Positions 54,390-64,000 of a stretch of DNA of 64,000 nt are shown one piece after another (the stretch's first letter is position 1; every line of letters begins with the position of its first letter). The position numbers and the translations under genes were made by a program. The notes under the pieces are model-generated. The model saw nothing but the letters and a program-made list of their open reading frames with translations. It was not told where the DNA came from and did no database searches. The DNA is from Streptomyces sp. PT12 (GTDB lineage Bacteria; Actinomycetota; Actinomycetes; Streptomycetales; Streptomycetaceae): positions 62,001-126,000 of the forward strand of contig NZ_QEST01000256.1 in assembly GCF_003311645.1 (NCBI RefSeq). The letters are read 5' to 3'.

Positions 54390-56087
54390 GTGGCTGACCT
54401 TCCAGCAGACCTTTCCGCGGTCTGGCCACGCGCGCTGACCTCCATGCTGTCGGACGGCCAACGCATCGAGGCCAAGGACCACCGATGGCTCCAGGACTGC
54501 CAGCCGCTGGCCCTCGTCTCGGGAACGGCGCTGCTCGGCGTCTCGAACGAGTACGCCAAGAGCGTCCTCGAGGGCAGGCTCGCCCCGCTCATCAGCGACG
54601 TGCTCAGCAGGGAGTGCGGGCAGCCCATCCGGCTGGCGATCACGGTCACGGCGCCGGTCGCCGAGCCGCCGCCCCTCCCCGCCCCGGCGCAGCAGGGGCC
54701 GCCACGTCAGCGCCAGCCCGGCCCGCCGCCCGCGCCCCCGCACGAGCGCCACGACCAGCACGGACACCACCCGCGGCACGGGCAGGTGAACGGCGACGGC
54801 TCGGCGCCGTTCTACTCAGGGGACGAGGGTCACCGCTCGGGCGACGGGATGCTGCCGACCGCCCGCGCCGCCTACCCCGAACACGCCGAGGCCGGGCGGC
54901 AGCAGGTGCCCCCGCCGGTGAACTGGCAGCAGCCACACGGTGATTACCCGACCTATGGGGTCCCGGGGCGCCTGCCCGAGTCCTACGACCAGCGCGGCGG
55001 CGGGCCGCTGCCGACCGTGCCGGGCCAGGGCCAGGGACAGGGCCCCGCCGAGCCGACGGCGCGGCTCAACCCCAAGTACCTCTTCGACACGTTCGTCATC
55101 GGCGCCTCCAACCGCTTCGCCCACGCGGCGGCGGTCGCGGTCGCCGAGGCCCCGGCCAAGGCGTACAACCCCCTGTTCATCTATGGGGAGTCGGGCCTGG
55201 GCAAGACGCATCTCCTGCACGCCATCGGGCACTACGCCCGCAGCCTCTACCCGGGGACCCGCGTGCGGTACGTGAGCTCGGAGGAGTTCACGAACGAGTT
55301 CATCAACTCCATCCGCGACGGCAAGGCGGACGCGTTCCGCAAGCGCTACCGGGACATGGACATCCTGCTGGTCGACGACGTCCAGTTCCTGGCGAGCAAG
55401 GAGTCGACGCAGGAGGAGTTCTTCCACACGTTCAACACCCTGCACAACGCGAACAAGCAGATCGTGCTCTCCTCCGACCGGCCGCCGAAGCAGCTGATCA
55501 CGCTGGAGGACCGGCTGCGGAACCGCTTCGAGTGGGGCCTGATCACGGACGTCCAGCCGCCCGAACTCGAGACGCGCATCGCTATCCTGCGCAAGAAGGC
55601 CGTGCAGGAGCAGCTCAACGCGCCTCCCGAGGTGCTCGAGTTCATCGCCTCGCGGATCTCGCGCAACATCAGGGAGCTCGAGGGCGCGTTGATCCGGGTC
55701 ACCGCGTTCGCCAGCCTCAACCGGCAGCCGGTGGACCTCGGTCTCACCGAGATCGTCCTCAAGGACCTGATTCCCGGCGGCGAACACGCGACCCCCGACA
55801 TCACCGCCGACGCCATCACCTCGGCCGTCGCGGACTACTTCGGCCTGACCGTGGACGACCTCGCGGGCACGTCGCGCAGCCGCATCCTCGTCACGGCCCG
55901 CCAGATCGCCATGTATCTGTGCCGGGAGCTCACCGATCTCTCGCTGCCCAAGATCGGCCAGCACTTCGGGGGGCGCGACCACACGACCGTCATGCACGCG
56001 GACCGCAAGATCCGCGCGCTGATGGCCGAGCGGCGCTCCATCTACAACCAGGTCACCGAGCTGACCAACCGCATCAAGGCGGGCTGA
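54390..56087 (+). CDS. dnaA: Chromosomal replication initiator DnaA
   Basis: 565 residues from GTG 54390 ([16 protein letters not shown], the Streptomyces N-terminus). Domain I, about 1-95, binds partners. Domain II is a long Pro/Gly/His-rich linker to about 235 ([20 protein letters not shown] begins domain III). Domain III has Walker [19 protein letters not shown], Walker [15 protein letters not shown] and sensor [10 protein letters not shown]. Domain IV ends [18 protein letters not shown], the DnaA-box recognition motif. It unwinds oriC, which follows directly. A 12-bp perfect hairpin ends the gene. Confidence 0.99.
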   Translation: MADLPADLSAVWPRALTSMLSDGQRIEAKDHRWLQDCQPLALVSGTALLGVSNEYAKSVLEGRLAPLISDVLSRECGQPIRLAITVTAPVAEPPPLPAPAQQGPPRQRQPGPPPAPPHERHDQHGHHPRHGQVNGDGSAPFYSGDEGHRSGDGMLPTARAAYPEHAEAGRQQVPPPVNWQQPHGDYPTYGVPGRLPESYDQRGGGPLPTVPGQGQGQGPAEPTARLNPKYLFDTFVIGASNRFAHAAAVAVAEAPAKAYNPLFIYGESGLGKTHLLHAIGHYARSLYPGTRVRYVSSEEFTNEFINSIRDGKADAFRKRYRDMDILLVDDVQFLASKESTQEEFFHTFNTLHNANKQIVLSSDRPPKQLITLEDRLRNRFEWGLITDVQPPELETRIAILRKKAVQEQLNAPPEVLEFIASRISRNIRELEGALIRVTAFASLNRQPVDLGLTEIVLKDLIPGGEHATPDITADAITSAVADYFGLTVDDLAGTSRSRILVTARQIAMYLCRELTDLSLPKIGQHFGGRDHTTVMHADRKIRALMAERRSIYNQVTELTNRIKAG

Positions 56088-56138
56088 GGCCCGGCCCTCG
56101 CGGCCCCCGCGGCCCCTCTCCGCGCTCTTCGAGCGCCC

Positions 56139-56166
56139 GGCGCCCCCGAGACACCTCGGGGGCGCC
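56139..56166 (+). terminator. dnaA terminator
   Basis: GGCGCCCCCGAG (56139-56150) and CTCGGGGGCGCC (56155-56166) form a perfect 12-bp stem with a 4-base ACAC loop, about 50 bp after the dnaA stop. No U-tract. It separates dnaA transcription from oriC. Confidence 0.83.
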
Positions 56167-56760
56167 GTTCGATTACCCCCGCGCCACCGGGCGTTCTCCA
56201 CAGATCCGCCGACTTTTTCCCGTCCACACCCTGTGGGAAGCGGAAGTTGTCCAGATCTTGATCCACAGGGCCCCGGGGGAAGGGGTGTTGTCGCAGGTCA
56301 GGTGGGTGTGGATATGTGGAGGAACGCCATCCACAGACTGTGGATGGCGAAGGGGCGCCCGGGGGCCGCCGAGCGGTTGTCCACCGTCCGCCCACAGGCA
56401 AAGGGCCGTTGTACACAGGTAATCCACAGGGTTGTCCACTGTTCGGCAACGCAACGCACCCTGTCACCGGGACGAGTGAATCAGGTCACAGAGGCACGCC
56501 ACTGAGCCTGTTGAGAACCTCGCGAAAACTGGGGACAGACCTGGGGAGAAGTGGCCCTCACCTGGGGATGAGCTGTGCACAACTTTCGGCTGTCCACAGG
56601 ACCCCCCTGTTCATCCACCGCTCCACCCACAGGGCCTGTGCATAAAAAACGGCGGCTGACCTGCGCAAACGAGCTTTTCCACCGTTTCCACAGGCCCTAC
56701 TACTACCACTACCTAGAGAAGAGGGCCGATCCGTTCAAAAGCGGGGGCTGTGCACAACCG
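56167..56760. other. oriC, chromosomal replication origin
   Basis: The dnaA-dnaN spacer is gene-free and packed with DnaA-box-like nonamers in both orientations. Clear examples: TTCTCCACA 56194, TTGTCCAGA 56247, TGATCCACA 56259, CCATCCACA 56327 with its mirror TGTGGATGG 56339, TTGTCCACC 56377, TTGTACACA 56409, TAATCCACA 56420, TTGTCCACT 56432, TGTGCACAA 56574, CTGTCCACA 56590, GTTTCCACA 56684 and TGTGCACAA 56749 (start positions). A short AT-rich piece, CATAAAAAAC at 56641-56650, may mark initial melting. Many degenerate boxes around a modest AT segment are typical of Streptomyces oriC. The rest of 56761-56893 holds the dnaN leader. Confidence 0.93.
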
Positions 56761-56893
56761 GGCCTCTCGGCGACCTACCCGCTCCGCGTCGATTTGACTC
56801 GCGGAAGCGCCTAGTGTCAGTGCCGTGCGTCAGACTGGTGGCCGGTAAGAGGACATCAGGCAGGGCAGCCAGCGACAGCGGGAGGCGGCTGAA

Positions 56894-58024
56894 GTGAAGA
56901 TCCGGGTGGAACGCGACGTGCTCGCCGAGGCGGTGGCCTGGGCTGCCCGCAGCCTGCCGGCCCGGCCGCCTGTGCCGGTCCTCGCGGGGCTGCTGCTGAA
57001 GGCCGAGGAGGGGACGCTGAGCCTTTCCGGCTTCGACTACGAGGTCTCGGCCCGGGTGTCGGTCGAAGTGGACGTGGAGGAGGGCGGCACGGTCCTCGTC
57101 TCGGGGCGCCTGCTCGCCGACATCTGCCGCGCCCTGCCGAACCGCCCGGTGGAGATCTCGTCCGACGGCGTGCGGGTCACCGTGCTCTGCGGCTCGTCCC
57201 GCTTCACGCTCCACACGCTGCCCGTCGAGGAATACCCCGCGCTGCCGCAGATGCCGACCGCGACGGGGACGGTCTCGGCCGAGGTGTTCGCGGCCGCCGT
57301 CTCCCAGGTGGCCATCGCCGCGGGGCGCGACGACACGCTCCCCGTGCTGACGGGCGTGCGCATCGAGATCGAGGGCGACCTGGTGACGCTCGCCTCGACC
57401 GACCGGTACCGGTTCGCGGTGCGGGAGTTCCTGTGGAAGCCCGAGACGGCCGACCTGTCCGCGGTGGCGCTCGTCCCCGCCAAGACGCTGCTCGACACGG
57501 CGAAGTCGCTGAGCGGCGGCGACACGGTGTCGCTCGCGCTCTCGGGGGCGGGCGCGGGCGAGGGCCTGATCGGCTTCGAGGGCGCGGGGCGGCGGACCAC
57601 CACGCGGCTGCTCGAGGGCGACCTCCCGAAGTACCGGACGCTGTTCCCGACCGAGTTCAACTCCGTGGCCGTGATCGAGACCGTGCCGTTCGTCGAGGCC
57701 GTCAAGCGCGTGGCCCTGGTCGCCGAGCGGAACACCCCGGTCAGGCTGAGCTTCGAGCAGGGCGTGCTGATCCTGGAGGCCGGGTCGAGCGACGACGCAC
57801 AGGCTGTGGAGCGCGTGGACGCGCAGCTCGAGGGCGACGACATCTCGATCGCGTTCAACCCCGGCTTCCTGCTCGAGGGCCTGAGCGCGATCGACTCCCC
57901 CGCCGCGCAGCTGTCGTTCACCACGTCGACCAAGCCCGCGCTGCTGAGCGGACGCCCCGCGGTCGACGCGGAGCCCGACGAGGCGTACAAGTACCTGATC
58001 ATGCCCGTGAGGCTGAGCGGCTGA
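56894..58024 (+). CDS. dnaN: DNA polymerase III beta sliding clamp
   Basis: 376 residues from GTG 56894 (GGAGGC upstream). Three clamp domains: domain 1 begins KIRVERDVLAEAVAWAARSL, domain 2 contains GRDDTLPVLTGVRIEIEGD, and domain 3 ends YKYLIMPVRLSG, the usual MPVR tip at the partner-binding groove. The ring dimer tethers DNA polymerase to DNA. The last 22 bp of the gene are copied exactly about 100 bp downstream. Confidence 0.99.
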   Translation: MKIRVERDVLAEAVAWAARSLPARPPVPVLAGLLLKAEEGTLSLSGFDYEVSARVSVEVDVEEGGTVLVSGRLLADICRALPNRPVEISSDGVRVTVLCGSSRFTLHTLPVEEYPALPQMPTATGTVSAEVFAAAVSQVAIAAGRDDTLPVLTGVRIEIEGDLVTLASTDRYRFAVREFLWKPETADLSAVALVPAKTLLDTAKSLSGGDTVSLALSGAGAGEGLIGFEGAGRRTTTRLLEGDLPKYRTLFPTEFNSVAVIETVPFVEAVKRVALVAERNTPVRLSFEQGVLILEAGSSDDAQAVERVDAQLEGDDISIAFNPGFLLEGLSAIDSPAAQLSFTTSTKPALLSGRPAVDAEPDEAYKYLIMPVRLSG

Positions 58025-58105
58025 GGGCGCGCGCGAGGAGTCGCCCGCCCGGACCCGGCGCGTGCCGCGGGAGCGCGAGGGTCGTCCCTCGCACGGTCGC
58101 AGGAC

Positions 58106-58127
58106 GCCCGTGAGGCTGAGCGGCTGA
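58106..58127 (+). repeat. Duplicate of the dnaN 3' end
   Basis: GCCCGTGAGGCTGAGCGGCT plus GA at 58106-58127 is identical to 58003-58024, which encodes the dnaN C-terminus and stop. The copy starts 103 bp after the original, and a shorter third echo, GCTGAGCGGCTGA, follows at about 58131. It lies in the dnaN-gnd spacer and is not translated. Confidence 0.85.
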
Positions 58128-58205
58128 AGTGCTGAGCGGCTGAAGGGGCGCTGAGGGCGGTCGCTAGGCTCGGCTCCAGGTCGTTTCGTCACATAAGGAG
58201 TCCCC

Positions 58206-59084
58206 ATGGAGCTCGGTCTCGTCGGTCTCGGCAGGATGGGCGGGAACATGCGTGAACGCATCCGCCGCGCGGGGCACACGGTCGTGGGTTACGCCCCGGA
58301 CACCCCGGGCGCCGATGTCCACAGCCTGCGGGATCTCGTGGACGCGCTCGCCGCCCCGCGCGTGGTCTGGCTGATGGTCCCTGCCGGTGCCGTCACGCAG
58401 TCGGTCGTGGACGAGCTGTCCAGGCTGCTCTCGCCCGGCGATGTGATCGTCGACGGCGGGAACTCCCGCTGGACCGACGACGCCAAGCACGCCGAGCAGC
58501 TGGCCAAGCTGGACATCGGCTTCGTTGACTGCGGGGTCTCCGGCGGCGTCTGGGGCCTGGAGAACGGCTACGCGCTCATGTACGGCGGCGCAGACGAGCA
58601 CGTGGCCAAGGTGAAGCCGATCTTCGAAGCCCTCAAGCCCGAGGGCGAGTTCGGCTCGGTCCACGCGGGCAAGGTCGGCGCCGGGCACTTCGCGAAGATG
58701 GTCCACAACGGCATCGAGTACGCGATGATGCAGGCGTTCGCCGAGGGCTGGGAGCTGCTTGAGGCGGCCGACGAGGTCACCGATGTGCGCGAGGTGTTCC
58801 GCTCCTGGCAGGAGGGCACGGTCATCAGGTCCTGGCTGCTCGACCTGGCGGTCAGGGCGCTCGACGACGACGAGCACCTGGACCAGCTGCGCGGATACGC
58901 CGCCGACTCGGGCGAGGGCCGCTGGACGGTCGAGGCCGCGATCGACAACGCCGTGCCGCTGCCCGCGATCACGGCGTCGCTGTTCGCGCGGTTCTCGTCG
59001 CGCCAGGAAGACTCCCCGCAGATGAAGATGGTCGCCGCCCTGCGGAACCAGTTCGGCGGCCACGCGGTCGAGGGCTCCAAGTAG
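58206..59084 (+). CDS. gnd: 6-phosphogluconate dehydrogenase (decarboxylating), short form
   Basis: 292 residues. NAD(P) motif [20 protein letters not shown]; substrate/active-site segments [35 protein letters not shown] and [20 protein letters not shown]. The protein is the short (about 300-residue) form lacking the long C-terminal helix domain of E. coli Gnd; this type sits between dnaN and recF in Streptomyces. It makes ribulose-5-phosphate and CO2 in the pentose phosphate route. NAD versus NADP use is not clear from the sequence. Confidence 0.95.
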   Translation: MELGLVGLGRMGGNMRERIRRAGHTVVGYAPDTPGADVHSLRDLVDALAAPRVVWLMVPAGAVTQSVVDELSRLLSPGDVIVDGGNSRWTDDAKHAEQLAKLDIGFVDCGVSGGVWGLENGYALMYGGADEHVAKVKPIFEALKPEGEFGSVHAGKVGAGHFAKMVHNGIEYAMMQAFAEGWELLEAADEVTDVREVFRSWQEGTVIRSWLLDLAVRALDDDEHLDQLRGYAADSGEGRWTVEAAIDNAVPLPAITASLFARFSSRQEDSPQMKMVAALRNQFGGHAVEGSK

Positions 59085-59127
59085 GCCGGGGCAGGCCGCG
59101 TCACACGGTCGGGGAGGGTCGGCTTCG

Positions 59128-60255
59128 TTGCACGTCACACGCCTGTCGCTGGCCGACTTCCGGTCCTATGCCACGGCCGACATTGCGCTGGCCCCCGGGG
59201 TGACGACGTTCGTCGGCCCCAACGGGCAGGGCAAGACCAACCTCGTGGAGGCCGTCGGCTATCTGGCGACGCTGGGCAGCCACCGCGTCTCATCCGACGC
59301 GCCGCTGGTGCGGATGGGCGCCGAGCGCGCGGTGATCAGGGCGGCGGTGACCGAGGGCGGCCGTGAGCAGCTGGTCGAGCTCGAGCTCAACCCAGGCCGG
59401 GCCAACCGCGCCCGCCTCAACCGCTCCACCCACGTCCGCCCGCGCGACGTGCTCGGCGTGGTGCGGACGGTGCTGTTCGCGCCCGAGGACCTGCACCTGG
59501 TCAAGGGCGACCCGGGCGAGCGGCGCAGGTTCCTCGACGACCTGGTGACGGCGCGCGCCCCCAGGCTCGCCGGGGTCAGGGCGGACTACGAGCGGGTGCT
59601 CAAGCAGCGCAACACCCTGCTGAAGTCCGCGGCGATGGCCAGGCGGCACGGCGGGCGCGGCGTCGACCTGTCCACGCTCGACGTGTGGGACCAGCATCTG
59701 GCGCGCTCGGGCGCGGAGTTGCTGGCGCGGCGGCTCGATCTGGTCGCGGCGCTCGGCCCGTTGACCGACAAGGCGTACGAGTGCCTGGCCCCGGGCGGCG
59801 GCCCCGTCGGCCTCGAGTACCGCGGCCCCGCCGAGGTGGCGCCCGGGGCGTCGCGCGAGGAGTGGTACGAGGCGCTGCTCGGCGCGTTGGCCGCGGTGCG
59901 GGCCCAGGAGGTCGAACGCGGCGTGACGCTTGTCGGCCCGCACCGGGACGATCTGGGCCTGCGTCTTGGCGAGTTGCCCGCCAAGGGCTACGCGAGCCAC
60001 GGCGAGGCGTGGTCGCTCGCGCTCGCGCTGCGGCTCGCGTCGTACGACCTGCTCAAGGAGGAGGGGCCCGAGCCTGTGCTGGTCCTGGACGACGTGTTCG
60101 CCGAGCTCGACGCGCGGCGAAGGGAGCGGCTCGCCGAGCTGGTCGCCGGTGGCGAGCAGGTGCTGGTGACCGCGGCGGTGGAGCAGGATGTGCCCGAGGT
60201 GCTGGCCGGTGCGCGGTTCGCGGTGGCCGAGGGGCGGGTGACCGCCGATGGCTGA
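59128..60255 (+). CDS. recF: DNA replication/repair protein RecF
   Basis: 375 residues from TTG 59128. Walker A is [18 protein letters not shown], the signature region has [20 protein letters not shown], and Walker B near the end is [20 protein letters not shown]. Typical SMC-like ATPase of the RecFOR gap-repair route, which loads RecA at ssDNA gaps. It overlaps the next gene (DUF721) by eight bases. Confidence 0.97.
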   Translation: MHVTRLSLADFRSYATADIALAPGVTTFVGPNGQGKTNLVEAVGYLATLGSHRVSSDAPLVRMGAERAVIRAAVTEGGREQLVELELNPGRANRARLNRSTHVRPRDVLGVVRTVLFAPEDLHLVKGDPGERRRFLDDLVTARAPRLAGVRADYERVLKQRNTLLKSAAMARRHGGRGVDLSTLDVWDQHLARSGAELLARRLDLVAALGPLTDKAYECLAPGGGPVGLEYRGPAEVAPGASREEWYEALLGALAAVRAQEVERGVTLVGPHRDDLGLRLGELPAKGYASHGEAWSLALALRLASYDLLKEEGPEPVLVLDDVFAELDARRRERLAELVAGGEQVLVTAAVEQDVPEVLAGARFAVAEGRVTADG

Positions 60256-60823
60256 GGGCCAGGACGCCTCCGGCGTGAACGCCCCTGATGGCGCCCCGTC
60301 CTCAGGGGCTCAGCCCTCAGGGGCCCAGTCCTCGGGCGTCGACCTGGCGCGCGTCGCGCTGCGGGCGGCCAAGGAGCAGGCGCGGGCGCGCGGCACGGTG
60401 GCGCAGCAGCGCAAGCAGGCGCGGCGCGGCGGTCTGCGCTCCGGCGCGCGCCCCGGCGGTCGCGATCCGCTGCCGCTCGGCGCCGCGGTGGAGCGGCTCT
60501 CGGTCGAGCGGGGCTGGGAGATGCCGCTCGCGGTGGGCGGGGTGCTGGGCCGCTGGCCCGAGTTGGTGGGCCCCGAGGTGGCGCAGCACGCGGTGCCCGA
60601 GAGCTACGACGAGGAGTCGCGCGTGCTGACCGTGCGGTGCGACTCGACGGCGTGGGCGACGCAGTTGCGGCTGCTCGCGCCCCAGCTGCTGCGCAGGCTG
60701 AACGCCGATCTCGGCCAGGGCACGGTGCGTTCGCTCAAGGTGTTCGGGCCCGCGGGCCCTGGCCGCGGCGCCGGTCGGCTGCGCGCTCCCGGCAGCAGAG
60801 GGCCGGGCGACACCTACGGGTGA
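60248..60823 (+). CDS. DUF721 / DciA-like protein
   Basis: 191 residues. The N-terminus has repeats ([12 protein letters not shown]) encoded by short duplications. The conserved DUF721 core is [20 protein letters not shown] through [20 protein letters not shown] and [20 protein letters not shown]. In many bacteria this KH-like family (DciA) loads or helps the replicative helicase DnaB, and it lies beside recF and gyrB, which fits a replication role. The C-terminus is Gly/Arg-rich. Start ATG 60248 overlaps the recF stop, so the pair is coupled. Confidence 0.9.
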   Translation: MAEGQDASGVNAPDGAPSSGAQPSGAQSSGVDLARVALRAAKEQARARGTVAQQRKQARRGGLRSGARPGGRDPLPLGAAVERLSVERGWEMPLAVGGVLGRWPELVGPEVAQHAVPESYDEESRVLTVRCDSTAWATQLRLLAPQLLRRLNADLGQGTVRSLKVFGPAGPGRGAGRLRAPGSRGPGDTYG

Positions 60824-61014
60824 GCGGGTGGGACGGGGGGTGCGGGAGTGATGCCGGTCACTTTTGCAGAGGTTGACAGACGGAAGCGCTGAGCGCCGTC
60901 GTGAGCGGATCAGGGACCCGGCCCGCATATAGGGAGTCACCGGATGGCAGTTCAGGGCGGCACATGCGGACTGAGAGCCCAGCAAACCGTCATTACAGTC
61001 GGCGCTACCGGTAG

Positions 61015-63144
<2,130 letters not shown>

Positions 63145-63202
63145 AGGCCGACCGGCCCCCCGGTCACCCCCACAGCGGCTCGAAAGGAATCGGACGAACG
63201 TC

Positions 63203-64000
<798 letters not shown>

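Noticed and set aside
60295-60345. Intergenic tandem repeat near recF
   Set aside because: It lies inside the DUF721 gene and encodes the SGAQ-type N-terminal repeats.

Overview
The window is very GC-rich (roughly 70% or more) and almost fully coding. It carries the chromosomal origin region of a Streptomyces or a close relative. The evidence is a dnaA-oriC-dnaN-gnd-recF-DUF721-gyrB-gyrA order, a reverse-strand rpmH-rnpA-yidD-yidC-jag-rsmG-parA-parB block, TTG and GTG starts, parS sites of the GTTTCACGTGAAAC type, and Streptomyces-type families (DUF5326, FemX, split MurJ/pseudokinase). I saw no rRNA, tRNA, CRISPR array, insertion sequence or prophage.

Layout. 1-3750: an accessory-looking locus with a flavin-dependent oxidoreductase and an ATP-grasp ligase in a minus-strand operon, divergent from a secreted GH26-like glycosidase. 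3840-5657: thiC under a TPP riboswitch. 5658-19770: single genes and small operons. These are YibE/F, DUF5326, cupin, holin-like protein, ptpA plus fructosamine kinase, a PLP Cys/Met-type lyase, NUDIX, a PPOX/flavohemoglobin pair, a class C beta-lactamase-like hydrolase, DUF2269, a double GNAT protein, an antirepressor-like protein, VOC, and AraC/MarR regulators. 19865-22258: dnaB interrupted by a 318-residue intein whose motifs fit class 3. 22653-26405: MATE exporter, rpsF-ssb-rpsR-rplI and a small membrane protein. 26540-33765: cell-envelope genes femX, an alanine-racemase-like protein, padR-ino1 and a bifunctional penicillin-binding protein. 33824-45007: GT87-like protein, MFS, CCA-adding enzyme, DUF6049, murJ and a pseudokinase. 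45034-48142: sigM, anti-sigma factor, trxB-trxA. 48247-54015: parB-parA-rsmG and jag-yidC-yidD-rnpA-rpmH. 54390-64000: dnaA, oriC (about 56170-56760), dnaN, gnd, recF, DUF721, gyrB and gyrA (cut by the window end).

How it works together: replication initiation (DnaA, DnaN, DnaB, SSB, a DciA-like loader, gyrase) and segregation (ParA, ParB and six perfect parS sites) sit with peptidoglycan export and synthesis (MurJ, FemX, PBP), membrane insertion (YidC/YidD) and thiol redox control (TrxAB behind a SigR-type promoter). The most unusual signals are the class 3 DnaB intein with a damaged endonuclease motif, parS sites written into coding sequence (read as VSRET or FHVK) and into the trxA/parB terminator palindrome, DnaA boxes ahead of dnaB, an exact PadR-type palindrome ahead of padR-ino1, and several short tandem repeats at gene junctions.
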